The notes: a model not told the origin generated them from the letters alone. A stretch of DNA of 29,873 bases from Zygophlyctis sp. KS116 (GCA_054661495.1 BAAFSQ010000110.1:1-29873); one strand, 5' to 3'; counted from the first letter of the stretch, positions 9,333-19,717 are shown. Numbers and translations are program-made.

Positions 9333-10109
9333 TCAGTCCCACGCATACTTTATCACTGAAGATTCAAATAACTGCTCTTTGATAAAATCTTGTAGACTCT
9401 CTCTATTTAGACCTGCCAATTTAACTATCAAACCTTGGCATTTGGGAAGTTTAGAACAGTACCATAAGACTTGCAAAGACTTTTTCAAATTCCAGATATG
9501 ATTTTGGGATTTTAGAGTCTCTGGGCCAATTAGGATCAATGTAGCAAATATCTCATAATTCCCCATACGTGATTCGATAGATAGTAAGGAATTTTCTAAT
9601 TTCAAATTATCAGTGAGTATAGTCTCCCTATTTAGTAGAATTAAGAGGCTAGAAGATAAAGATTGAAATTCCCATTTTTCCATTGTAGATCGTCCACAAC
9701 TAAACCAATCTAGAAATATTAAATTTGATGAATCTGTCAAATGAATTGTAAATTTCTGAGAATAAATTGAGTCTTTAAAACAGACTAATGGCTCTGGAAT
9801 CATGCAAAGGTATGAATTTTCTTCTAGCGAGATATTATACGTTTGGCGAGTAGATCGTTCTCCAATTCTTTTAAATATTTTTGTAGATGAAGTATTTCTT
9901 ATATAGAGTTTTGTGCTTTTTCCAATTAATAAATCATAAGTGAACTGATCTCCACTCACCATCCCTCCGCCAAAACTACCAATATATGCGAGTTTGCTTG
10001 TCTTTTCTGTGAGATCACTAATTACACAAGTTACAGGATAAGTGTGCTCTAGTTCAGAAAATGTAGCATGGCCATATTCGGATAAAATCAGTGATAAATC
10101 TAATGACAT
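9333..10109 (-). CDS. ureD: Urease accessory protein UreD/UreH
   Basis: Intronless, 258 residues, close to the usual 260-290. UreD binds apo-urease and, with UreF and UreG, forms the complex that delivers nickel to the active site. Visible signatures: GHATFSELEHTYPV near the N-terminus, IGSFGGGMVSGDQFTYDLL, TSSTKIFKR, MIPEPLVCFKDS and FLDWFSCGR. The ATG at 10109 gives the expected N-terminus. Urease and the other accessory genes are not in this window. The start is 67 bp from the divergent orphan gene at 10177. Presence implies a urea-using fungus. Confidence 0.93.
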   Translation of the reverse strand: MSLDLSLILSEYGHATFSELEHTYPVTCVISDLTEKTSKLAYIGSFGGGMVSGDQFTYDLLIGKSTKLYIRNTSSTKIFKRIGERSTRQTYNISLEENSYLCMIPEPLVCFKDSIYSQKFTIHLTDSSNLIFLDWFSCGRSTMEKWEFQSLSSSLLILLNRETILTDNLKLENSLLSIESRMGNYEIFATLILIGPETLKSQNHIWNLKKSLQVLWYCSKLPKCQGLIVKLAGLNRESLQDFIKEQLFESSVIKYAWD

Positions 10110-10176
10110 ACTTATCGCGCCACAAACTAATGTTTATAGATTGTTTACGCTGCTTTGTTTACAAGATTCTTGAAAA

Positions 10177-10854
10177 ATGGCAGATGAATATCCTTCGATC
10201 GAAGAAAGTTCTATACCATTATTAGCATTATCTATTTTGGCATTTACTCTGGCATATATTGCAGTAGAGGTGGTTTAAGTTCATCTAAAATTGTAGATCT
10301 TAAAGGCATTACATTTTGAAAGAAAGGATTATCAGAAACGATTCTTTGACCAGCTTTTAGAATTAATTGATGCTGTGGATTACTCTGGAAAAGAAAAGAA
10401 TATTTTCCCAAGTGCCAAAATCCCTGCTGTTCAGCAAAATCCAATGAGCAAACCAAAAAAAATTAAAGAATTAAGCCTGATTAGATTGGCAAACTCTATT
10501 TTGGACAATGTCGATCATGCTTGGGATTATTCAGTAAATAAGACTGCTAATACTATAAACTTTGGGTTGATGAGGCCAGCCAAATGGGGTCGAAGTCATG
10601 TTCGGACAGCTGGTTCAAAAATTTATCAAACAGCAAATTCAAAAGTCCAAGAAAACATAATTGCACCTCTAAATTGGGGTAAAACCCAATCAAGAAACAT
10701 TTCATTTGAATTGTACAGCAAAACAATTACCGTGATTAAATTCGGACTTGCACAAACTTTACATTTGGGGCGAGTAAAAGCTCAAAGTATAGTCTCCCCC
10801 ATCAGAGAAAGACTATCATTTCTTACTGAAAGATCCAAAACAATCAAAAAATAA
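10177..10854 (+). CDS. Orphan single-TM protein A (tandem paralogue)
   Basis: Exons 10177-10269 and 10297-10854 (27-nt intron), 216 residues. A short acidic N-terminus (MADEYPSIEES) is followed by one membrane segment (IPLLALSILAFTLAYIAVE). The intron sits immediately after it, and a basic, soluble C-terminal region follows. That region holds DNVDHAWDYSVNKTANTIN and repeated W-G/R units (RPAKWGRSH, APLNWGKTQ). I recognise no domain. The next gene has the same plan, the same intron position after a terminal Glu codon, and the motif VDH.WD.SV..TA..IN, so the two arose by tandem duplication. The topology suggests a membrane-anchored protein with a cytosolic tail. Confidence 0.75.
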
Positions 10855-10884
10855 ATGTCTCTTCAAGTTCGGGAATTATGAGAT

Positions 10885-10894
10885 ATGACGTCGT
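10885..10894. promoter_or_regulatory. CRE/ATF-like site before orphan gene B
   Basis: ATGACGTCGT contains the bZIP core TGACGTC, 7 bp upstream of the ATG of orphan gene B, in a spacer of only 47 bp. It could be a chance occurrence. Confidence 0.25.
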
Positions 10895-10901
10895 GTAAAA
10901 T

Positions 10902-11365
10902 ATGATGAACGAAGCAGAGACCAGAGCATCCATATTATTACTTTTATCATCATTCATGATATTTAGCATTATATATTTGATTGCAGAGGTAAAGCTATTT
11001 ATTTTGACTTTATTTAGCTTACAACCGGGATTTATAGAGGAGAACCTGCTTTTGTGATGTATAATCGCTATCAGAAAATTCTGTTTGGACCGGAGAGGAC
11101 TGTTGTAAGATCAGATAATGCAGACCCAGCACCTCCCCAAAAAGTTCAGACTGCTGAAAGGCCATTGATTGCAGAAAATCAAAATAATTTGCCACCATTT
11201 ACAGATTACTTACTCCAAAAAGTTGATCATGTCTGGGACTCTTCAGTTGATATCACCGCAAAGATAATAAATGTCGGATGGCGACCATTTAAACAGGGAA
11301 CCAGAAGAATCTCACAAAATACATTAAAAGCACTTCCAAACAGGATTCAAAAGATAATTTCATAA
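10902..11365 (+). CDS. Orphan single-TM protein B (tandem paralogue)
   Basis: Exons 10902-10988 and 11018-11365 (29-nt intron), 144 residues. Two consecutive ATG codons open the frame; I used the first. A short polar start is followed by one membrane segment (SSFMIFSIIYLIAE). The intron comes directly after the Glu codon, then a Pro-rich stretch (ADPAPPQKV) and the shared motif KVDHVWDSSVDITAKIINVG. It is shorter than protein A because the second W-G unit is missing. Function unknown. The stop codon abuts the stop codon of the convergent zinc-finger gene. Confidence 0.72.
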
Positions 11366-12424
11366 TAAACTTTGTTTTCTTTCTTCTGCCAATATATCTC
11401 TAAAACCAACAATCGCCTTTTCATCATAAATGATTCGTAACTGATCTACGGAGTTGAGTAAATCCTTAATCATCGTATCCAATTTCGTCAACTCCTTTTC
11501 AAAATTTGGCTGAGCTAATTTCAAATCATTCTCTCCCAACAGCATCCTTTGGCGTTCCTGAGTTTTAAACGTATAATTTACCGCAATATTTTCTAATTCT
11601 TTTGTATATTTATCAATCCAATCATAATATTTATCCAATTGATTTTTCTTCTTATCCAAAGTTCTTATCTCTCTTTCCAACCTCTTTTCGAGCGTTAATT
11701 TTTCTTCTAAATTAGGCCGCCTAGTTCTCCTTCCATACTCAAATCCAATATTACGCACATTCTTACTCTAATTATTCAGTATTAGCAAGACTACTTTTTT
11801 TGGAATAGATTTATCTATATATTCCTCATTAAATATATCATCTATAAGCTCTTCTTCGTAAGTCTGATTAGTTTCCAGACTTTCCCCTGCAGAAATATCA
11901 ATAAAAATAGGCTTATAAGTTCGGTTATGCCGAGTTCTAAATATTCTTAAAAACCTCAAATAATACCTTCCATGGGCTATGCAATTTGATCTAACCGTGA
12001 ATTTCATTCCGCATGATTTTACAGGACACATATACCTTTCAATTAAATTTTTGAAATTACGGTTTCTCCAGTGTATGAGCACGAACATGATCTACCATTC
12101 TCATTTGGTAAGCAAATGGATGAGGATTCCAACAATCAGCCCATTTGCAGACCAACAAAACGTCCCGATTTGATCTTTAATCAGAAATTTCCATTAATAC
12201 CTTGTATTCCAAGGAAGAGCAGCTATATGCGAATTATTGACATGCAGAGCTAAATCTCTTAAATTTTGAAATGTTTGATCACAGGCTTCCCACCTGCAGT
12301 CAAATCTCTCTTCATGAACAGGCTCTTGAATGTCCTTGCATGATTCATCGGCTACTGTGTCTTGAACAGAGTCTTGAACTTCCATTGTAGCATCAATGGA
12401 CGCTTGTTGGTCACCAAGCATCAT
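11360..12424 (-). CDS. C2H2 zinc-finger protein with coiled-coil C-terminus
   Basis: Five exons: 12424-12201, 12174-12061, 12035-11967, 11936-11795 and 11767-11360, giving 318 residues; introns are 26, 25, 30 and 27 nt. Three fingers appear after splicing. Finger 1 is CRWEACDQTF...HVNNSH. Finger 2 is CKWADCWNPHPF...HVRAH, of the long GLI/ZIC or ARID2-like type. The linker TLEKPYM leads to finger 3, CPVKSCGMKF...HGRTRH. The finger-3 frame and the TLEKP linker exist only with the introns removed, which supports the model. An acidic stretch and a Lys/Glu-rich coiled coil (LEEKLTLEKRLEREIR) make up the C-terminal half. Probably a DNA-binding regulator; no specific orthologue is recognised. The coiled-coil exon has no in-frame ATG of its own, so it belongs to this gene. 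Confidence 0.78.
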
Positions 12425-12496
12425 TTAATTCTTTTGGCGTCGGAGTTTAAGGCTTAGGCGCTGTTATCGGACTGATCAATAGATTTACAGTATTTA

Positions 12497-12876
12497 TTAA
12501 ATCTTTCTATCCTTGATCGCCCTGTCTAGATAATCATTTAATTCAGCTCTAAACTAAATAATAATAAATTACATTTTAGCATGCAAAAGAGTGATATGAG
12601 ATAGATCTTTTGCCAACTCATCTGCATGCATTATTAGCTGTAATGCAGAATTCGAACACGCTTCAACCTCTATAACCTTTTGAGATAAAGCTTCAGAGTA
12701 AATTTGGTATGATTCAAGTGTGCCTTGAGACATCTGTATTTTGAGAAAAAAGATTATAGTACGTTTAAAAGTTTTTGAATCATATTTGAATTAATTTCAT
12801 TCAATTCAAGGGATAATTTATTTGCTTCAGATTGAAGTTGCTGTAAAACTGTTGCATCTATTGGGACATGGAACAT
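12497..12876 (-). CDS. BORCS6: BORC complex subunit 6 (BORCS6/lyspersin C-terminal domain)
   Basis: Exons 12876-12763, 12733-12573 and 12548-12497 (introns 29 and 24 nt), 108 residues. The protein consists of the helical BORCS6 domain only. From MSQGTLESYQIYSEALSQ onward it aligns without gaps to human BORCS6 over about 65 residues, with conserved Q.Y, the L-x5-ELAKDL block and the I.EL...LD block at the end. BORC couples lysosomes/late endosomes to Arl8 and kinesin. The long disordered N-terminus of animal BORCS6 is missing. The start codon lies 20 bp from the divergent attractin-like gene. Confidence 0.72.
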
Positions 12877-12896
12877 TTTTTTAAAGTCCGATTATA

Positions 12897-15816
12897 ATGA
12901 TTTTTATCGGACAACTTTTCATTCAATGCATTATAGCTATCGGGGATCAAAATACAATAGATAATACAGATAGAAACTTGATGTCTATTATTCCATCTTA
13001 TCCTGCTTTAGGCAGCCAGTCTTGTGAAGGAATTTACGTGATTGATAAGAATGTAAAGGAAGCAGTCTTAATGAGCTCTCATATGTCATCATCATCAGAA
13101 GCAGAGTTATATTTGAATAGAAAGTTTTGTGCTTGGTATATTGATGCAGCAGACGGACAAGTGATAGAGCTCAAGTTTGATTATTTCTTCACGGAATGTT
13201 TTTGGGACTCGGTATCAGTTTTTGATGGTCCAGACTATACTTATCCAATACTAGGGAAACTATGTGGGAATAGAGATGCAAATTATGGATATTCTGATAT
13301 AATAGTATCTACTGGACAGCATCTGACTATATTTTTTCAGAGCGATTCCGACTTAAACGGTAGAGGATTTAGAGCATTGTCAAGGCAAATAGGTAATCAT
13401 TGGTAGTTAATCAGTTAGCTCCTATACCAATTATTCCGACTGTGTTCACATCAAGAATGTTCCATTCTTCAGCATATGATAAAAACCTGGATGTTGTTTA
13501 TAACACTTTTGGATTATCCAATGGCGGAATTCCAAAAAATGACTTGATAATTTACTTTCCGCAAAATGATTCATTTGTAAAGAAAAGTGATTGGCTCAAG
13601 TCTCCTTCTGCGAGATATAGTCATTTTTCGTGCGTAGTAGATTCAAAACTGATAATTTTTGGTGGTATAACATCAACAACATTTAAGGACTTTGCAGCTG
13701 ATGCTTCAAACGATGTATGGTCCTACGACACTGGTAACATATTTTTTCTGATTTTAGTTGAGAATTTATGGACGAAATTGAAGGCATTTGGGTCTATTCC
13801 TCCTGGTCTAGAGGATCCAGCCGTTACGATTGGTGAAAATAGCTTTTCAAGGCGTATTTATGTTTTTGGTGGAAGATACATGTCTCAAGATGGAATTAGC
13901 ATTTCTCGGTCACTTTTTTCATACGATTTAGGTATATATTGAAGAATTTAATTTTGAAGACAGTGGTGTTTGGATTGCGCTAGCAAAAGCTCCTGTTCAA
14001 GTTTGGGGTGCATCTATGATATATCATAAAGAGACGCAAACGCTACATTTACTGGGGGGCTTTATGAATACTTACAATCCTGCATTTTCAAGACAGTACC
14101 CTTCATACAAATATTCAATTCAATCCAATGTTTGGCATACAGTGACGTTGAGAAATCCAGAGTATTCTAAAATATATTCCACTGCTCAATATATCGGACA
14201 TGACTATGGTGTCTTATTAGGTGGAATGTTTACTCCAAATTCTCCCAAAAAAGCTCCTTTAGACGATTGTTTCTCAAATTTAATCAGCATATACGATATT
14301 GGTAGTTTTTTTTTCATAAATATGAATAGCATGCGAATCTTTCATTTATTACCCAATCGAAAATTCTTATAAACGAGCTGGGCACTCCATGATCATAAGG
14401 AATAATACTATGCTTGTTATTGGAGGGTCAGATGGCCTATTTAGAGATTCGGTATTGAAGATCCCTATTCCTACATTGAATCAAACAACCGATAATCGTG
14501 ATCAATGCAAAGGTAAACTAGAAATGCTCCTAAAAAGTAGTCCAAAATTATTGCAAAGACTTCGGTAATTGTTACGAATGTTTATCAAAACCTTATTGTG
14601 GCTGGTGTCCGGATAAATGTGTTCTAAATAACTTTCTGATCATGAATACCACTAATTCTAAAATAGACACATGTCCAAATCAAATTCCAATTGGAAATTC
14701 GGAATTTTCATGCCCAATATGTATAAATTGAATTATCATGCTAATAATAGCTAATTTTGCGCAACTCAATCGACCCATTTTCCATGTAATGGATCCCGCT
14801 ACTAATCAAGCTGACTTCGAGATATACGTTGACGCTCCAAATTATGGTAATAGATTTTTGCAGCTCAATGCTTAGATTTGGTTGCCGTAATTTCAAGTAT
14901 AAGCCCACCACAAACATTACTAACTATCTCTCTTCCATATATTAACATATCAACGAGAAAATTACCCGGAGAAAATGGCATATTAGTGCCAGCAGAAGAT
15001 CTAAGGAGAATGTCTGGCATATATCATTTTCGTGTGGCATCCTTTATGTATTCTAGCAGTAAGTCCCTTGATTATTCACCAATTTCATTTTCCATAAAAT
15101 TCACAACTTATACTCCAGAATGGATGCCAAATGGGCCTGATACGAGTTGGACCAATCTCGATATCATTTCTTTTGCTCTTGTTTTTGCGATATCTTTTCT
15201 CTTAACTGTAGTAATGATTGTACTAATTGTTCGTGCAAGGAGAAGATTAGTCAATATGCAGAATTGGCAACATAGAACAGAGTATGCAGAAGAGATTTCT
15301 TTATACCGTCCAGAATTGTTTTCTGTTGTCATGCGTATTCCTACCTCCCAAAGTTCATATCTGAAAACGGGATCTCATTTAGATTTTGAATTTGGAAACA
15401 GCGAGACCTCCTTAGGATCTTTTAAAAAATCGAGGGAACAATTGGGATGGCTGGATGCGATTCCTAGACTTATCCGTAAACTGACAATGTCTCAACTGGA
15501 AGTAAATGGAAACAGTCAAATCCAATGGGTAAGTATTTTCACATGATTTAATGAGTAGCCTTTGTCATTAGAAAAATTCCCGCTCAGACAACCTATTGAG
15601 CAAAGAAATGAAATCGTTGGTATTTCTTATCTAGTGGTAAATCCTGGATTTGAAAGATCAGTTCGTTCTGGATCCCTTCCAAACATGTCTATTGCAACAT
15701 CACTGCATCTTCATAAACCACATTATAATAGTAAATTCTCATCTTTCTTGTCTATTGGAACAATCAAAAACCGCTCTTGGAGATCGTATATCACAAAATA
15801 TTTTAATTCTTCATAA
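12897..15816 (+). CDS. Attractin-like receptor: CUB, kelch propeller, PSI, TM, conserved tail
   Basis: Nine exons: 12897-13392, 13419-13733, 13758-13931, 13960-14301, 14330-14512, 14559-14720, 14751-14846, 14876-15528 and 15559-15816, giving about 892 residues. A signal peptide (IGQLFIQCIIAIG) is followed by a CUB domain (CAWYIDAADGQVIELKF, DSVSVFDGP, LTIFFQSD). Kelch repeats come next (GGI, YVFGGRY, LLGGFM, LVIGGSDG), then a Cys-rich PSI-like domain (NCYECLSKPYCGWCPDKC), one TM helix (FALVFAISFLLTVVMIVLIV) with a basic stop-transfer, and a cytosolic tail ending in a region like the attractin C-terminus (YLVVNPG...SIATSLHLH). Introns are 26-30 nt except one of 46 nt (14513-14558) or, alternatively, 22 nt (14537-14558). 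The PSI cysteine spacing favours 46. The domain order matches attractin/MEGF8; the ligand is unknown. Confidence 0.82.
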
Positions 15817-15848
15817 ATAAGATTTCCTGTATTTTTTATATGATAAGT

Positions 15849-16668
15849 TTAAACACGAGTGAGCACCGATTCATAAGTAGGAACCATGTACTTTATATTG
15901 ATGAAACCATCCTCTCCACCTGTAAGCTCAAACTTTTCCAAGGTCTCTTGAATCAGATCACCAATGTTTTCTCGCTTTTGTTGAGAATAATAGATCCCAT
16001 CTCCTAAATTCACTATTATATTATCAACAATGTTCATACCATTCTTATTTTTGAAAAGGTTAAAAATTGGAAGAATTTGACGATAATATGGTACCAATGC
16101 CTCACCCACCATATCTGCCGACTCTACCAAATGCTGTAAAACTTTTAGAGTTGTAGTTATAACTTGAATATTCCTGGTATTCAAGGCTTTTTTGATTGGA
16201 ATGATTAACTGAGGAACAACTGGCAATATTTTACTTCCTCCTTTATCCAAAAGATCATGAATCCCCTGTCTAGCTAAAAAAGCATAAGGTTCTTCAGTCT
16301 CACATAATCCAGAAAAAAACAATGGAAGATAATGATGATAGTCTAATTTTTCAATATCAACCTTGTAATTAAATATTTTAAACTACCTTCCAATTGATCT
16401 TATTTCCTTTAGCATCATGATTAACTGAAATAGGAAAATCTCCACGATCATACAATTTTCGAAAACCTATATATTACTAATCTAGCCTTTACTTGTTTTT
16501 TCCTTTGTAATTGCTATCTCATTAGAACTTGATGTCTTACCAGGTGCTGCAGTCTTTCGAGGGTTAAATGCTCCAGCCTTTGGAGGATTTGATCCTTTTG
16601 GGGCAAAGAAACCACCTGCTGAAACATGTCGTACACTTTTATCAGACAATTATATCTCACCTTGCCAT
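15849..16668 (-). CDS. PACRG: Parkin co-regulated protein PACRG (axonemal inner-junction protein)
   Basis: PACRG sits inside the axonemal doublet, joining the A- and B-tubules. Exons 16668-16661, 16635-16493, 16466-16387, 16361-16040 and 16012-15849 give 238 residues; introns are 25, 26, 25 and 27 nt. Near-identity to animal PACRG is visible in [90 protein letters not shown] and [20 protein letters not shown]. The last intron (16039-16013) is 27 nt and stop-free. Retaining it would insert nine residues in frame, but the spliced form KNVNLGDGI matches the family. Exon 1 is only 8 nt. Confidence 0.96.
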
Positions 16669-16862
16669 AATTTTTTAAAAGACAATGGACTTCCCCTCTC
16701 GGCGAGTTTTAGAATGACGTTGACATTTTTATCACCCGATCAGTATCAGTGTTTAAAAGTGCATCAACTTTGAAATGGTAGATTAAATTGCATTTTCGGA
16801 CAAGTTCCAAGTGAATAATCTCCTACACCTCCTCCTTAAAAAGTTTCGCGAATTTTCAGGAA

Positions 16863-17556
16863 ATGTCAGTCGCAGGAAACTCTTTGCCAGTCAATGCAAC
16901 AGTTGCAAACACTAAACCCATCCAAGTCAAATTAGTTCTGCTAGGAGAAGCAGCAGTTGGAAAATCCTCTCTGGTCCTAAGATTTGTTAATAATGAATTT
17001 CAGGAAAATAAAGAGCCAACAATCGGTGCTGCGTTTTTGACTCAAAAATGTAAACTGGATGATAATATTATAAAATTTGAAATTTGGGATACAGCAGGTC
17101 AGGAGCGGTTTCATTCTCTGGCTCCAATGTACTACAGAAATGCTCAGGCAGCTATTGTTGCCTACGATGTCACTAAATCGGTATTATTTTCCCTTTAATT
17201 ATTAGTCATCTCTTGAAAAAGCAAAGTCATGGGTAAAGGAACTGCAAAGGCAGGCTAGTCCAAATATTGTCATTGCTCTTGTTGGGAATAAAATTGACTT
17301 GGCAGCCACGGCAAGGGAAGTTGCTACGGCAGAAGCTCAGTCTTATGCATCTGGAAATTCTTTATTATTTATGGAAGCTTCTGCAAAGACTGGGGAAAAT
17401 GTTTCAGAGTGTTTTACAGAAATTGCAAAGAAAATACCCTTGGAAACTCTTACAGCAGCAAGAACTAGAACTGGATTACAGGCAAATGTTGCAGGGAATA
17501 CAAGGATTGAAATTGGAGGAAATGCTTCAGAGACACAAGAAACTTGTGCTTGTTGA
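16863..17556 (+). CDS. RAB5: Early-endosomal GTPase RAB5
   Basis: Exons 16863-17180 and 17206-17556 (25-nt intron), 222 residues. All GTPase motifs are intact: P-loop GEAAVGKSS, switch [34 protein letters not shown] and EASAKTG. The Rab5-specific [20 protein letters not shown] follows the intron. The C-terminus ends ETCAC, a CxC double geranylgeranylation signal. It directs early endosome fusion with effectors such as EEA1 and VPS34. A 194-bp spacer separates it from divergent PACRG. A T-rich run ending in CAG just before the ATG may be the 3' end of a 5'-UTR intron. Confidence 0.97.
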
Positions 17557-17602
17557 TTTTTCAAAGGAATATAAGTCTGTTTTTTACAAGTAATAGTATT
17601 AT

Positions 17603-19007
17603 TTAGATTTGAGTAGAAATAACGTCAAGTAGGCCTAAAACACGACTTCCAAGATCCAAAGGACCAATATATCCTCCAGACTTTAATCTAACACAATGTG
17701 CCATTAGAGCTATTGCTTGGAATACATTATTTCTTCCCTGAAAATTAAAATTATTACAAAATACAGGATATAAATCATAGACTACCTGATCAACTACGAC
17801 TTGATAATGGGGAGGCCATTTAGATCCATGCTTTAAGTAAATTCTTTTTGCAGCCACGGTATCTTTTAAATTAAAGAATTTAAAATACCTGCTTTTGATC
17901 CAAAAGGAAGATAATACATTGAAGTAAAAGAATCAGAAAACTGCTTTTGTAGTTCAGCTCCCATAACTTCATCCATATAGTGTATAAATAGAGACATTAT
18001 CAACTGTGCATCTGTAGGAAATTCCTCATGATTCCAAACTCTTTTATCCCAATCTTGGCCTGAATTCCATCTAAACTGGGCTAAACAGAACCCAGACAAT
18101 TTTTTAATCCTTTCTACAATGTATTCCCTACAATGATAATCACTCAGACTTAAAAATCTCTCCAGTTTCATCCTTTCCACAACCATTGGTTCCTTTTTTT
18201 TAAATTTTATAAAAATAAAAAATACATTTGGATAAGCCTGATACAATTCTAAAAGAGACCTTGGCTTACCAGGTTCTGGTCTAGAATGTGAAAAAATCTG
18301 TCCATTTTCTATTATTTTTTAATAAAAAAAAAGTTACGTGAAATTAAAGGATCACTTCTTGAATCCATAGTAATTGATTTACAATCTAAAAAGGAGATTC
18401 CAGCCTTTTCAAAGGCCTCATCTACAAACTGAATCCTTTTTACTAGAGGAGAAACAATTTTCTTTTCAATCCAACCTCTGATTCCTTCACACCAATCATC
18501 CAAAAGAGGTGCAATAGAGTAAAATTCATCCATTGTAGCAGACGTATTTTTATACAAGAATCCATCTTCTATCCTCTCTACCTTTACAGGAACTTGATAC
18601 TGAGTTGCAGGTTGAAACTTTTGTAAATTATCAGCTAAAGCCACTTTTTTGAGATCCTGATTAGCCTTGTAATCCCTTTTCAATAAGGAATCTAAATTTT
18701 CCAGCGTCAGTGGTTCCTTCTTTTTCGGAGAATGAGCAGATTTCTTTAGAGTTTTGGTTAAATTTAATTTTGCAGACTTGACAACTTGTTTTGTCAATTT
18801 TCTTGGAGATAAACTTGCGACTTGTACGCCATTTGACAGTTTTTTGGGAATAAAAACAGAAATAATATTTAAAATTGAGACGATGATGAGCAGACCTCCA
18901 AATACTCTTCCCAAATTTCCCCATACCTTGATCTGAAATGATATCAATCCAGAAATCAGCAAAATGCAATTGTAAAATAGAATCTGTTTTTCCTCCCAAG
19001 AATTCAT
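17603..19007 (-). CDS. TMEM209: TMEM209-family nuclear-envelope protein
   Basis: Exons 19007-18338, 18308-17889, 17862-17765 and 17737-17603 give 440 residues; introns are 29, 26 and 27 nt. Two N-terminal membrane helices (FYNCILLISGLISFQI, VFGGLLIIVSILNIISVF) are followed by a basic linker and the conserved C-terminal domain: FRWNSGQDWDKRVWNHEEFP, PTDAQLIMSLFIHYMD, SKWPPHYQVVVDQ, then across the last intron GRNNVFQAI and LDLGSRVLGLLDVI. Animal TMEM209 interacts with the nuclear pore. The last intron is 27 nt and stop-free. A further 33-nt AT-rich stop-free stretch (18225-18193, encoding Phe/Ile/Lys) is probably another in-frame intron, which would leave 429 residues. Confidence 0.88.
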
Positions 19008-19056
19008 TTTTCACCGCTGACCTTAAACTCGCAGCATTGGTTCTCCTCTAGTCAGT

Positions 19057-19717
19057 ATGTGTGGTAGAACTGCTCTTTATCTTGAGCCAGATCAGATAGT
19101 GCAAGAGACAGGAATAGAAACCTGGAAAAATTCATCTTACTATCATGCATCATATAATGGTATATAAGTAATGTCTGATTAAAGTGGCACCGACATCATA
19201 TCAACCAGTCATCAGAAGAGAGGGGAATGATCAAATACTTGATTGCATTAGATGGGGTATCCGGCTTAATAATAAAAATGTTATCAATACTAGGAGTGAC
19301 GCTATAGATAGTCCGTTTTGGGCATCAAAGAATAGATGTATTGTCTTATGTCAAGGATACTATGAATGGGCTGATTCGCCTTTTTATATTTCTAAATCTC
19401 ATGAATTATTGTATCTAGCAGGTTTATATTCAAGTCCTAAAGATGATTATTCTGGATATACTATTGTTACTATTGAGGCTACTCCTCAACTTGAATCTAT
19501 ACATCATAGGATGCCATTAGTTCTTAAATCTCGTAGAATGGTTGAAATGTGGATCAATCATGAAATTTCAATAGATAATTTGCAATCGGTAAAAGATCTT
19601 GATGTTAGAGAAGTTGGTAGATCAGTAAATAAAGTTGGTAATAATTCGCCAACTTGCATAGAAAAAGTTAAGGGGAAAACTCTTATTACAGACTTCTTTA
19701 AGCCTGCATCAAAATAG
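19057..19717 (+). CDS. HMCES: SRAP-domain abasic-site shield HMCES/YedK
   Basis: Exons 19057-19159 and 19185-19717 (25-nt intron), 211 residues. The catalytic Cys2 that crosslinks abasic sites in single-stranded DNA is in MCGRTALYLE. NVAPTSYQPV forms across the intron. IRWGIRL, NTRSDAIDSPFW, CIVLCQGYYEW and the catalytic His of HHRMPLVL are all in place. The C-terminus KTLITDFFKP resembles a PCNA-interacting peptide with Lys in place of Gln, as expected for a replication-fork protein. The gene ends 20 bp from the convergent DED1 stop. Confidence 0.95.

Noticed and set aside
9292-9501. 69-codon plus-strand frame
   Set aside because: Antisense to the conserved UreD C-terminus; no family resemblance.
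17267-17593. 108-codon plus-strand frame overlapping RAB5
   Set aside because: Out-of-frame shadow of RAB5 exon 2.
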